Shown one piece after another: positions 10,310 through 18,582 of a stretch of DNA of 64,000 nucleotides. Source of the DNA: G963662605 sp963667005 (GTDB taxonomy: Bacteria; Bacteroidota; Ignavibacteria; Ignavibacteriales; Ignavibacteriaceae); assembly GCA_963667005.1 (NCBI GenBank), contig OY762937.1:2542001-2606000 (forward strand), given 5' to 3'. Position numbers and translations under genes: made by a program. How positions within the stretch are numbered: the first letter of the stretch is position 1; the number at the start of each line of letters is the position of its first letter. The notes beneath the pieces are model-generated. The model had not been told where the DNA came from. It saw only the letters and a list, made by a program, of their open reading frames with translations, and did not search any database.

Positions 10310-11842
10310 ATGCAAACTTCATTAACTCTCAAAATCTCTGAACTTGCGAAGAAAAACTCCACATCAACCTTCCTAATCGTCCCGGAAAAATTTATTTATT
10401 CTTTACCGGTAAAAATGTTTGCCGCGAGCCGCAATTCATCAGGGTATTATCAATTTACCTACGGAGAAGTTGCTGATATTGCCGGAAAGCTGAGCGATGC
10501 GCTTCCTTCAACCGCACGTGCTGAAAACCGGATTGGCGTATTTTGTAAAAACCCGTTTCTTTCGCTGTTGACAATTTTAGCACTGTGGGAATCGAATAAC
10601 GCTCCTGTAATGATGAATTGTTTATTGACGGATCCTGAGTTAAAGGAAGAGCTATCCCTAACACAGACAAAGAGTGTAATTCTCGATTCAAATCTTCTTT
10701 GCATTGATGATGGTAATAAATATTCTGTGATTGAATTGTTAGGTGCAATGGCTACTACTGAATCGAAGGAACGTGAGGATAAAGAGCAACCGGAACTGAA
10801 GGCTGCATATATATTTACTTCAGGTTCGACCGGCAAACCCAAAGCTGTTGAACACACAGTAGGAAGTTTAGTTGCCGCATTTGAGTCTGGAAATAAATTT
10901 TTAGGATATAACCCGAATGATCTATGGCTTTTGTCTTTGCCCTTGTTCCATATATCCGGGCTATCAGTTCTAACCCGCACCATGCTTTCCGGTGCTGCAT
11001 TGGTGATCTCTGAGTCGGGGAGTGTGCCCGATATTATTCAAGCTGTATCTAATCATCCGGTCACCATTTGCTCATTAGTTCCAACACAATTAAAAAAGTT
11101 GATTGACTCGGATGCAACTCCCCCTAAATCGCTCAGATTCAGCCTGATTGGCGGGGGAAAAGCCGATGGTGCGCTGCTTCAGAAAGGCTCACACTGGCAA
11201 CCATGTCCGGTATATGGTATGAGTGAAACCGGGGCGTTTGTGACGGCTTTAAAACCGGAAATTGTACAACTCAAAAGGGGAAGCGCGGGCTATTTTCTTG
11301 ATGGTGTACAGATTTCTATTCTTAATGAAGCTATGGAATCAGTTGCTCCAAATGAAGTCGGTGAAATAAGCATAAAGTCTGCCTCATTATTCAACGGATA
11401 TTTCAATAACGAAAAAGAAACCAGTGAAAAACTGTATGAAGGTAATTTCCTGACAGGTGATATAGGCTATATTGATGAAGATGGATTTTTATTTGTAACA
11501 GGAAGGAAAATTGAAGTAATCAATTCAGGTGGAGAGAAAATTCATCCTGATGAAATTGAAGCTCTGATTCTATCACTGAATGACATCCAAGAGTGTAGTG
11601 TTCTCGGCATTCCGCATCCGGTATGGGGAGAGGCTGTCACTGCGGTTGTCAGTTGTAAAGCCGAGAAGCAATTAACGGAAAACGACATTCTACGCAGTTT
11701 ATATAAAAGCCTGCCATCATATAAAATACCCAAAAGAATAATTGTCTTACCGGAGCTTCCAAAGAGTGCTTTGGGTAAGATCAGCAGGGAGAAAATTTAT
11801 GAAATCCTTGAATCACTGGACATATATCCTGAAAATCAATAG
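10310..11842 (+). CDS. menE: o-succinylbenzoate-CoA ligase
   Basis: Class I adenylate-forming enzyme that makes OSB-CoA, the substrate of MenB. 510 residues. Core motifs: the P-loop-like FTSGSTGKPKA near residue 167, YGMSETG near residue 303, TGDIGYIDEDG with GRK near residue 383, and the C-terminal catalytic Lys region LPKSALGKISREK. Specificity for OSB is inferred from position, 67 bp after menA; the sequence alone only shows an acyl-CoA synthetase. The early genes menF, menD and menC are absent here, so the pathway must be completed elsewhere. Confidence 0.88.
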   Translation: MQTSLTLKISELAKKNSTSTFLIVPEKFIYSLPVKMFAASRNSSGYYQFTYGEVADIAGKLSDALPSTARAENRIGVFCKNPFLSLLTILALWESNNAPVMMNCLLTDPELKEELSLTQTKSVILDSNLLCIDDGNKYSVIELLGAMATTESKEREDKEQPELKAAYIFTSGSTGKPKAVEHTVGSLVAAFESGNKFLGYNPNDLWLLSLPLFHISGLSVLTRTMLSGAALVISESGSVPDIIQAVSNHPVTICSLVPTQLKKLIDSDATPPKSLRFSLIGGGKADGALLQKGSHWQPCPVYGMSETGAFVTALKPEIVQLKRGSAGYFLDGVQISILNEAMESVAPNEVGEISIKSASLFNGYFNNEKETSEKLYEGNFLTGDIGYIDEDGFLFVTGRKIEVINSGGEKIHPDEIEALILSLNDIQECSVLGIPHPVWGEAVTAVVSCKAEKQLTENDILRSLYKSLPSYKIPKRIIVLPELPKSALGKISREKIYEILESLDIYPENQ

Positions 11843-11929
11843 TGATTACTGATTCAGTAATTTTATACTTGCAAATCCCACACAATTCTTACTATTTTCC
11901 AATGTCACTATAATTAGCATAGGAAAAAC

Positions 11930-12364
11930 ATGGAAACAGTACGAACCGTATTAAAAAATAAGAGCAATGAAGTACACTCGGTTACCCGTAACACAGCAGT
12001 ATTTGATGCACTGAGACTTATGTCGGAAAAATCAATCGGAGCTGTTCTTGTAATAGAACAGGGAGCTTTGGTAGGTATTTTTTCGGAAAGGGATTATGCG
12101 CGGAAAATTGCACTTTGCGGCAAGTCATCGAAGGAGTGTGTTGTGGGTGAGGTTATGACGGAAAACGTTATTACGGTCACGAGTACAGCGCATATTGAAG
12201 AATGCATGGAATTGATGAATTCGAGAAAGGTGCGGCATCTGCCGGTCGTTGATGATGGCTCGATTGTGGGAGTAATATCAATCGGAGATGTGCTGAAAGC
12301 AATTCTCACTCATAAAGAGTTTGTTATTAATCAGCTTCAAGATTACATAAAAGGTGATAGATAA
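11930..12364 (+). CDS. Tandem CBS-domain protein
   Basis: 144-residue cytoplasmic protein consisting of two CBS motifs (about residues 10-65 and 75-130), a Bateman module that usually binds adenine nucleotides and senses energy state. Typical features: AVFDALRLMSEKSIGAVLV, GIFSERDYARK, MTENVITV, RHLPVVDDGSIVGVISIGDV. There is no fused effector domain, so the target is unknown. It sits 87 bp after menE and just before a strong terminator, so it may be the last gene of that transcript. Confidence 0.88.
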   Translation: METVRTVLKNKSNEVHSVTRNTAVFDALRLMSEKSIGAVLVIEQGALVGIFSERDYARKIALCGKSSKECVVGEVMTENVITVTSTAHIEECMELMNSRKVRHLPVVDDGSIVGVISIGDVLKAILTHKEFVINQLQDYIKGDR

Positions 12365-12368
12365 AAGA

Positions 12369-12397
12369 AAAGCCCCTCGATATTGAGGGGCTTTTTT
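12369..12397. terminator. Bidirectional Rho-independent terminator
   Basis: The inverted repeat AAAGCCCCTC / GAGGGGCTTT encloses a GATATT loop and is followed by a T run; on the opposite strand an A run gives the same arrangement. It lies between two convergent genes (the CBS protein on + and arginine decarboxylase on -) and can serve both. Confidence 0.9.
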
Positions 12398-12417
12398 AAT
12401 TCTGTTCGAAATCAGAG

Positions 12418-12963
12418 TTAGGGGAGTAAAACAGCTACTGAAATAACAGTTGTCCAGAGTCCGTTTTTATCACCTTCAGCTGATTGTGTAACGTTGAATG
12501 AGCGGACGATCTTTCCCGACATTTTGTAAATGTTTTCACGTTCGCTCCAGTCGGTATCAGGATTGAATTCAACTCCTAAAGTCGTTGCCAACATAGTAGC
12601 AGCCAAATCCTCAGCATAATCACCGCAGACTTTTTCATTTTCGCCATACGGGTGATGCTCTGATAAATAGCCGTACTGATCTGAATCAGCCGGAAGCGCA
12701 ACACCGATAGATGAAGCGATCAGTCGGTTTGGTTCGTTCGTTGCATTACGGGCCATTACGCAAAACGTAATCTGTCCCGGTGTCAACAATTTAAGCCCGT
12801 CTTCTTTAGAAATGCGTTTGCATCCTGCCGGGAAAATACTGCTGACTGTAACGAGGTTACAAAATTCAATACCTGCATTGCGCAATGCTAACTCAAACGA
12901 TGCAAGGTATTCTTTATGGCGTCCTACACCTTTCGTGAAAAATATTTTGGATGGGACATACAT
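12418..12963 (-). CDS. Pyruvoyl-dependent arginine decarboxylase
   Basis: Makes agmatine from arginine for polyamine synthesis. 181 residues, matching the PvlArgDC family. The proenzyme self-cleaves between two serines to create the pyruvoyl group; the expected site is visible as TVSSIFPAGCK, Ser41-Ser42. The N-terminal PSKIFFTKGVGRH and the ITFCVMARNATNEPNR segment are also characteristic. It starts 25 bp after tyrS and appears to be the last gene of a smpB-tyrS-argDC transcript. Agmatinase or agmatine deiminase genes are not in the window. Confidence 0.93.
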   Translation of the reverse strand: MYVPSKIFFTKGVGRHKEYLASFELALRNAGIEFCNLVTVSSIFPAGCKRISKEDGLKLLTPGQITFCVMARNATNEPNRLIASSIGVALPADSDQYGYLSEHHPYGENEKVCGDYAEDLAATMLATTLGVEFNPDTDWSERENIYKMSGKIVRSFNVTQSAEGDKNGLWTTVISVAVLLP

Positions 12964-12988
12964 TGTATCATCTCCTTTCCCGGTGAAA

Positions 12989-14215
12989 CTATCCGGTAAT
13001 GATTTTTAAGAAATTTCTTTTGCCGACTTTGACAATATTCTCGTTCTGCAATGATATCATTTCATTTACATTCGATACTTTTTGTGAATTTACCGTAACT
13101 CCTCCTTGCTGTATCAGGCGGCGTGCCTCAGACTTGGAGGGAACGAGATTGGTTACCGAAAGAAGTTCAATTATTCCAATCTGATTTCCTTCGATAGTTA
13201 AACGAAATTCAGGAATATCATCCGGAATTTCTTTTTTGATAAATAGTTTATCAAAAGCTTCTTCCGCGTTAACTGCATCTTCGTCCGAATAATACATTGA
13301 GACGATAGTTCTGGCAAGTTCACGCTTAATATTTCTGGGGTTGACCGATGCATCAGCCAATTGCGATTTAACTTCTGCGAGTTTTGCGCCTGCAACATCG
13401 GTTGCCAATTCAAAGTATGTGTAAATCAGCGTATCCGGAATGGAGAGCGATTTTCCGTACATATCATTTGATGTGTCGCTGAGACCGATATAGTTGCCGT
13501 ATGACTTGCTCATCTTCTCCACGCCGTCGGTTCCGACAAGGAGAGGCATGGTAAGAATGATCTGAGGTTCTAATCCGTATTCACGCTGTAAATCACGGCC
13601 GACGAGCAGGTTGAATTTCTGATCTGTTCCGCCGAGTTCAACATCGCTTTTAATCGCAACAGAATCCATACCCTGAGCAAGAGGGTAGAGGAACTCGTGA
13701 ATACTGATAGGCTCACCGTTTTTATAACGCTTGGTAAAGTCATCTCTTTCTAGCATTCTAGCAACTGTGTACTTTGATGCTAATTTGATAACATCCTCAA
13801 AGCTCATGGTATTAAGCCATGAGGAGTTATAGACAATTTTCGTCTTTTCACGCGATAAAATTTTAGAAGCCTGCTCGAAATATGATTCGCCGTGTTTTCT
13901 TGTTTCTTCAAGAGTGAGAGCCGGGCGTGTTTCATTTCTTCCGGTCGGATCACCGATCATTCCGGTAAAATCACCGATAATGAGAATGGCCTGATGTCCA
14001 ATGTTCTGGAACTGAGCCAATTTACGCAATACAACTGAATGTCCTAAATGAAGATCAGGTCGGCTTGGATCACATCCAAGTTTAATGTTTAGTGGTATAC
14101 CGGTGTTTATAGATTTGACAATTTTCTTTTCTAATTCTTCTTCGGGGATAATCTCCGATGCACCCCTGCGGATAATATCCATCTGCTCATTGAGAGTCGG
14201 GAATAAAGTACTCAA
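12989..14215 (-). CDS. tyrS: Tyrosine-tRNA ligase
   Basis: Class I aminoacyl-tRNA synthetase charging tRNA-Tyr. 408 residues. The HIGH signature is HLGH (residues 56-59) within DPSRPDLHLGHSVV, and KMSKS is near residues 234-238 (GVEKMSKSYGNY). The C-terminal S4 RNA-binding domain is seen in PSKSEARRLIQQGGVTVN. The wording around HIGH fits the second bacterial TyrRS subgroup (TyrZ-like). It lies between smpB upstream (57 bp) and arginine decarboxylase downstream. Confidence 0.96.
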   Translation of the reverse strand: MSTLFPTLNEQMDIIRRGASEIIPEEELEKKIVKSINTGIPLNIKLGCDPSRPDLHLGHSVVLRKLAQFQNIGHQAILIIGDFTGMIGDPTGRNETRPALTLEETRKHGESYFEQASKILSREKTKIVYNSSWLNTMSFEDVIKLASKYTVARMLERDDFTKRYKNGEPISIHEFLYPLAQGMDSVAIKSDVELGGTDQKFNLLVGRDLQREYGLEPQIILTMPLLVGTDGVEKMSKSYGNYIGLSDTSNDMYGKSLSIPDTLIYTYFELATDVAGAKLAEVKSQLADASVNPRNIKRELARTIVSMYYSDEDAVNAEEAFDKLFIKKEIPDDIPEFRLTIEGNQIGIIELLSVTNLVPSKSEARRLIQQGGVTVNSQKVSNVNEMISLQNENIVKVGKRNFLKIITG

Positions 14216-14272
14216 TAGAATCGGACTCCTACTTAATAATCTTTGAAAAATAAGTTTATATACATAAATGCT

Positions 14273-14731
14273 TTAGTATTTAATGCGTCTTTCCTGATCA
14301 CGCTCAAAATCACGTTTTGCAATGGTTTCCCGCTTATCGTACATCTTTTTACCACGGGCGAGAGCTAATTCAACTTTTACTTTTCCGCCTTTCAAATATA
14401 GACTGAGTGGAATCAAAGTCATTCCTTTTTCTTCCATCTTATATCTGATTTTGCGGATTTCGCTCTTGTTCAGTAACAGTTTACGTTCACGATACGGGTC
14501 GTGATTGTTAATATTGCCTTCTTTGTATTCGCTGATTTGCGAATTGAGCAACCAGATTTCGCCGTCCCGGAGGCTGGCGTAACTGTCGGTCAGATTTCCT
14601 TTACCTTGCCGCAGCGATTTAACTTCAGTTCCTTGCAGCACCAGTCCTGCCTCGTAGGTCTGAATAAGGAAATATTCATGCCTGGCTTTTCTGTTTGAAA
14701 CAAGGACTTTTTCTTCGGTCAATTCGGCCAT
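14273..14731 (-). CDS. smpB: SsrA-binding protein SmpB
   Basis: 152-residue partner of tmRNA in rescue of stalled ribosomes. Visible family features: NRKARHEYFLIQTYEAGLVL, GTEVKSLRQGKGNL, DPYRERKLLLNK, and the basic C-terminal tail KRETIAKRDFERDQERR that reads the empty mRNA channel. The matching tmRNA gene is in the same window, at 39084-39437 on the other strand. First gene of the minus-strand smpB-tyrS-argDC group. Confidence 0.96.
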   Translation of the reverse strand: MAELTEEKVLVSNRKARHEYFLIQTYEAGLVLQGTEVKSLRQGKGNLTDSYASLRDGEIWLLNSQISEYKEGNINNHDPYRERKLLLNKSEIRKIRYKMEEKGMTLIPLSLYLKGGKVKVELALARGKKMYDKRETIAKRDFERDQERRIKY

Positions 14732-15165
14732 ACAAAATTAAATCTAACTTTATTGTGATTGCATCTGATTAACAAGCAGCAATAAATGATTTTATATGTG
14801 CTGCAAAAGCAAAAACTCCATCATTCGAACTACCGGAATCCGGTAAATGTGTATACTTTCGCACCAAATGAAGAAATTCTGACTTTCAAATATAATAAAT
14901 AATGAAAAATCATTTGGAGAAAAATTTTGGTGTATTCGAGAATAACCTGCACATATAGTACCGGCAGGCCCTTCCTTACTAACCCATGAGTTAACTCATG
15001 GGCTGGGAAGTGAAGATATTGGCTTGTTGCATATTTTACTGTTTGAGAAGGGTATAATTATACCTGAAAATATTAATTCAAGCGGCTATTTTTAATTCGC
15101 CAATTCTACAGGCTTTTTTATGTACGATAAAATGAATATATTTCCGTTTCATTGAAACAATTTAT
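14732..15165. other. 434-bp divergent intergenic region with palindromes
   Basis: It lies between smpB (-) and the GGGP synthase gene (+), so it should hold promoters for both. Two perfect palindromes are seen: 14983-15002 (CCCATGAGTTAACTCATGGG) and 15051-15064 (GGTATAATTATACC). No ORF or RNA gene is recognised. Confidence 0.6.
14983..15002. repeat. 20-bp perfect palindrome, REP-like
   Basis: CCCATGAG-TTAA-CTCATGGG: an 8-bp stem around TTAA. It resembles single REP-type hairpins seen between genes, but its sequence differs from the hairpins of the island at 55.8-57.2 kb. It could also be an operator. No T run follows on either strand, so it is not a classic terminator. Confidence 0.5.
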
Positions 15166-15924
15166 ATGAATATATACAGCTATTTATTAGATAAAATCGC
15201 AGAAAATGGCGCCTGTCATCTGATTTTGCTCGATCCGGACAAGCTTTCCGAAGAGCAGATGAAGAAATTTGTAACTCGGTGTGCGGCTTCCGGCGTTGAC
15301 GGTTTTTTGATCGGCGGCAGCTTATTAATGAATGGAAATCTTGACGATACCTTGCAAGAAGTTCGTAAATACACTGAATTACCATTAATTATCTTTCCCG
15401 GCAGTGTAAATCAAGTATCAAAATACGCGGATGCTATATTATTTATTTCGTTGATCAGCGGCCGGAATTCCGAGCATTTGATCGGGAAGCACGTTATTGC
15501 TGCACCGCTCATTAAGAATGCAGGAATCGAGCCTATATCTACCGGTTATCTTATTATTGAGTCCGGTGCAAGAACAACAGCCGAATATATGAGCGGAAGT
15601 TTGCCGATTCCCAGAAAGAAACCCGAGATTGCAGCAGCTACTGCATTGGCAGCCCAGTATTTAGGGATGAAATTTGTCTATCTGGAGGCTGGCTCGGGAG
15701 CAGATGACCATGTGCCGGTTGAGATGGTTAAAGTTGTGTCTTCCATATGTGATATTCCCGTGATAGTAGGCGGGGGTATCCGTAATGCGGAGACAGCTTC
15801 AAAGCTGGTTCATGCCGGTGCCAAAATCGTAGTGACAGGCAATTTCTTCGAAAAAGATTCTTCATGGGACAAACTCGGCGAGTTTACCGCGGCTGTACAT
15901 TATAAAAAAAGTCAGACAGTTTAA
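15166..15924 (+). CDS. Geranylgeranylglyceryl phosphate synthase-like (GGGPS, group II)
   Basis: TIM-barrel prenyltransferase joining glycerol-1-phosphate to a polyprenyl diphosphate in an ether bond. 252 residues. Visible motifs: HLILLDPDKLS near residue 18, GGSLL, IIFPGSVNQVS, FVYLEAGSGADDHV near residue 170, VIVGGGIRNAETA, and GAKIVVTGNFFEKD; these phosphate-binding loops are typical of GGGPS/PcrB. Bacteroidota-type members form group II. In bacteria the final lipid is not well established. It is followed after 12 bp by a phosphoheptose isomerase. Confidence 0.9.
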   Translation: MNIYSYLLDKIAENGACHLILLDPDKLSEEQMKKFVTRCAASGVDGFLIGGSLLMNGNLDDTLQEVRKYTELPLIIFPGSVNQVSKYADAILFISLISGRNSEHLIGKHVIAAPLIKNAGIEPISTGYLIIESGARTTAEYMSGSLPIPRKKPEIAAATALAAQYLGMKFVYLEAGSGADDHVPVEMVKVVSSICDIPVIVGGGIRNAETASKLVHAGAKIVVTGNFFEKDSSWDKLGEFTAAVHYKKSQTV

Positions 15925-15936
15925 TTTAGGATTGAA

Positions 15937-16518
15937 ATGGATAAAAGAGAGTTTATAACTTCTTCATTGCAGGAGAGTTCTCAGACAAAGCTTAATATGA
16001 TTGAGGCATGCACTGAAGATGTATTAAAGGCAGTAGAGTTAATAGTTAACATGTATAAAGGCGGACACAAAGTACTTATGTGCGGTAATGGCGGCAGCGC
16101 TGCCGACTGCCAGCATTTGGCTACAGAATTTATGATTCGCTTGAATCATCATATCAATCGTCCTGCATTAGCAGCAATCGCATTAACGACAGATTCATCA
16201 AATTTGACGGCAGGCGGGAACGATATCGGATTTGATAATGTATTTGCACGGAACGTTCAGGGATTAGGTCAAGAGGGTGACGTTCTTTGGGCAATATCGA
16301 CAAGCGGGAATTCACCGAATGTTATTAAGGCAGTCGAAATGGCGCGCCAGAAAAACATGAAAGTACTTGGCCTGCTTGGCGGTAATGGCGGTAAGCTGAA
16401 AGATCTTGTTGATGTTGCAGTTGTTATTCCTTCTGCGAATACACAGCGCATTCAGGAAGGACATATTACCGTGGGTCACATGATCTGCGAGCTTACAGAG
16501 TTAGAATTATACTCCTAA
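15937..16518 (+). CDS. gmhA: Phosphoheptose isomerase (SIS domain)
   Basis: Converts sedoheptulose 7-phosphate to D-glycero-D-manno-heptose 7-phosphate, the first step of the ADP-heptose pathway for LPS core or S-layer glycans. 193 residues. Visible: the SIS loop MCGNGGSAADCQHLATEF near residue 48, ALTTDSSNLTAGGND, WAISTSGNSPNV, and the late EGHITVGHMICELTE carrying His/Glu active-site residues. RBS-like AGGATTG precedes the ATG. It probably shares a transcript with the GGGPS gene. Confidence 0.93.
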   Translation: MDKREFITSSLQESSQTKLNMIEACTEDVLKAVELIVNMYKGGHKVLMCGNGGSAADCQHLATEFMIRLNHHINRPALAAIALTTDSSNLTAGGNDIGFDNVFARNVQGLGQEGDVLWAISTSGNSPNVIKAVEMARQKNMKVLGLLGGNGGKLKDLVDVAVVIPSANTQRIQEGHITVGHMICELTELELYS

Positions 16519-16543
16519 TGATTGATTGAAGCAGGAAGAGATT

Positions 16544-17089
16544 ATGAGCGATGATGTGTTGCAGTTAGGATCGAAAATACCTCAGTTCAATTTACCGGCG
16601 ACTGACGGAAATATCTACGGGGTGAACAGTTTTGCGAGCGTTAAAGTGTTGATTGTTTTGTTTAGCTGCAACCATTGTCCATATGTTCAGGCTTATGAAG
16701 ACCGTATTATTGCTATTCAAAAGGACTATGCCGACAAGGGTGTACAAATCGTTGCGATTAATGCTAACGACGCTACGGATTATCCTGATGATTCCTTCGA
16801 GCACATGAAAGTCAGAGCAGAGCAAAAGAAATTTAATTTTCCTTATCTCCGTGATGAGTCACAAGATGTCGCAAAATCATTTGGTGCATCACACACTCCG
16901 GAACTATTCGTATTCGATTCAGATCGAAAACTGGCCTATTACGGAAAAATAGATGATAATTGGAAAGAAGAAGATAAAGTGAAGAGCAGGTATCTTCGTA
17001 ACGCCTTGGACGAAATAATCGCCGGTATGACTGTTTCTGTCCCTGAAACCTTCGCGATTGGTTGTACGATTAAATGGAAAAAAGAATAA
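16544..17089 (+). CDS. Thioredoxin-fold redoxin (AhpC/TSA-like)
   Basis: 181 residues with the start at ATG 16544, preceded by GGAAGAG; an upstream in-frame TTG at 16526 has no comparable RBS. The thioredoxin-fold redox site is CNHC in FSCNHCPYVQAYEDR near residue 39. The remaining pattern (IVAINANDATDYPDDSFE, FPYLRDESQDVAKSFGASHTPELFVFD, YYGKIDDN) matches the thioredoxin family proteins related to peroxiredoxins that are common in Bacteroidota. No signal peptide is seen, so it is probably cytoplasmic. The substrate is unknown. Confidence 0.85.
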   Translation: MSDDVLQLGSKIPQFNLPATDGNIYGVNSFASVKVLIVLFSCNHCPYVQAYEDRIIAIQKDYADKGVQIVAINANDATDYPDDSFEHMKVRAEQKKFNFPYLRDESQDVAKSFGASHTPELFVFDSDRKLAYYGKIDDNWKEEDKVKSRYLRNALDEIIAGMTVSVPETFAIGCTIKWKKE

Positions 17090-17153
17090 TGTAGCGTTCA
17101 AAAAAGCTGTTTGTTAAGGGTATCTCATTAATTTCATAAATCAGGTGGTTAAA

Positions 17154-17957
17154 ATGAATAGAATAAGATTTACACTTCTTTGTGTCGTTTTTTTATTTCT
17201 CACCCTCCAGATTCCCATAAATTCCAGTTCATCCGGAGTTACAAATGCTACACGCAAGTATGGGCCAAAAGGCTGCGACTGTCATGCAGGATCATATATT
17301 GATGCAGATGCAAGTGTAAAAGTAGTCATTACAGGGCCTGACAGCCTTTTGCTTGGTGAAACAGGAATATATACTGTCACCGTATCAGGAGGCTCTGCCA
17401 CGCGATCAGGTATAAATATTGCAGTTTCAATCGGCACATTATCTACGAACGGGTCTGCATTTCTTAAGTCAACCAATTCTGAATTGACTCATAAATTTCC
17501 GGTCAACTACACCGACGGTGCTGCTGTTTATACGTTTCAGTATAAAGCGCCTAATATCGCCGATTCAGTTACAATGTATGCCGCCGGCAGTTCATCGAAA
17601 GCATGGAATTTTGCTAAGGATAAGGTAATCCATGTAGTGAAGGAGATGTCTGATGTTTCGGTTAGCCAGCGGGAAAGGGGTTTCTATGTGCTCAGAAATT
17701 ATCCGAATCCATGTAATCCGACGACTAAAATATTTTATTCCTTAGCGGCGGAATCAAAAGTCTCTCTGAAAGTATATTCGTTAGCCGGCAAAGAAGTATG
17801 CACACTTTGTAATACTCAACGAAAAGCAGGGAGCTACACTGCAGAATTCAATGGGACTTTACTCCCTTCAGGAATATATTTATGCCGATTAGAGGCCAGA
17901 GAAGTGAATTCGAGAAACATAATAACGAAAGTCTGTAAAATTGTACTAACTAAATAA
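17154..17957 (+). CDS. Secreted protein with choice-of-anchor V-like domain and T9SS type A sorting domain
   Basis: 267 residues. Start ATG 17154 is preferred over the GTG at 17145 because AGGTGG lies at 17143-17148. An N-terminal signal peptide is followed by GPKGCDCHAGSY, a region like the choice-of-anchor V domain, where the usual heme-like CxxCH is shortened here to CxCH. A beta-sandwich region runs to about residue 165. The last 80 residues are a T9SS sorting domain: NYPNPCNPTTKIFYSL, then VSLKVYSLAGKEV and PSGIYLCRLEA. It is therefore predicted cargo of the Por system encoded at 26-32 kb and 0-5 kb. Confidence 0.8.
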   Translation: MNRIRFTLLCVVFLFLTLQIPINSSSSGVTNATRKYGPKGCDCHAGSYIDADASVKVVITGPDSLLLGETGIYTVTVSGGSATRSGINIAVSIGTLSTNGSAFLKSTNSELTHKFPVNYTDGAAVYTFQYKAPNIADSVTMYAAGSSSKAWNFAKDKVIHVVKEMSDVSVSQRERGFYVLRNYPNPCNPTTKIFYSLAAESKVSLKVYSLAGKEVCTLCNTQRKAGSYTAEFNGTLLPSGIYLCRLEAREVNSRNIITKVCKIVLTK

Positions 17958-17969
17958 TGTTGGCCTAAA

Positions 17970-17988
17970 GCTCCTTCCAAAAAGGAGC
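17970..17988 (+). terminator. Short hairpin after the T9SS cargo gene
   Basis: GCTCCTT / AAGGAGC (7 bp) with a 5-nt loop, 12 bp after the stop codon. No T run follows directly, so it may be a weak terminator or only a transcript-end hairpin. Confidence 0.45.
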
Positions 17989-17997
17989 GAATCTTCG

Positions 17998-18005
17998 TAT
18001 ATTTG
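17998..18005 (+). promoter_or_regulatory. Candidate Bacteroidota-type -7 element
   Basis: TATATTTG is an exact match to TAnnTTTG, lying just after the hairpin at 17970-17988 and about 97 bp before the DUF2721 gene. The -33 box is not convincing. Confidence 0.3.
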
Positions 18006-18102
18006 TATGTTACATTGAAATTTAAACGCGTTACAGGACGTCCCATATACACCGGGATACTCCGGTAACGCTCTTTAGTTATTAAAAAGGATTATACAAA
18101 CG

Positions 18103-18582
18103 ATGGAAGATTCAAAAATTATTATCACGATGATACAGTCAATGCTGGCTCCCGGACTCATGATTTCTGCCTGCGGAATGCTTTTGCTTGTCATGAACAA
18201 TAAATATTCACTTGTGGTTAGCAGAATTCGTGCATTAAATGACGAGAAACGTAAAATAGCAATAAAGGCTGGTGAAAACAGTTTTAAATTTGAAGAGGAA
18301 GTCCGCCTTCAGAGTTTGGTCAAACAAATCGGATTGCTGCATTTCCGTGTTAAACTTGTACGCAATGCCGTATTATCTTATTCGATTGCTGTCGGCTTAT
18401 TTGTATTGACATCACTGAGTATCGGCCTCAGATTTATTCTTGGTTTGAAGCAATTCGAAGGCTTAACCATGGGGTTTTTCGCCATAGGTATGGTTATCGT
18501 TCTTACCGGAGTTTTATATGCCGCTATGGAGACCTGGCAAGGTTATAAGATTGTTTCTTACGAAATTAAGGTACATGAGTAA
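18103..18582 (+). CDS. DUF2721 family membrane protein
   Basis: 159 residues. A hydrophobic segment at the N-terminus (about residues 10-30) is followed by a charged amphipathic stretch (VVSRIRALNDEKRKIA, residues 37-85) and two further hydrophobic segments (about 95-115 and 125-145). LAPGLMISACGMLLLVMNNKY and SRIRAL are typical of DUF2721, a family of unknown function in inner membranes. Its last 8 bases overlap the aat start, so the two are translationally coupled. Confidence 0.78.
   Translation: MEDSKIIITMIQSMLAPGLMISACGMLLLVMNNKYSLVVSRIRALNDEKRKIAIKAGENSFKFEEEVRLQSLVKQIGLLHFRVKLVRNAVLSYSIAVGLFVLTSLSIGLRFILGLKQFEGLTMGFFAIGMVIVLTGVLYAAMETWQGYKIVSYEIKVHE

Noticed and set aside
10459..10983. 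174-codon minus-strand frame inside menE
   Set aside because: No RBS or family resemblance; it is antisense to conserved menE motifs.
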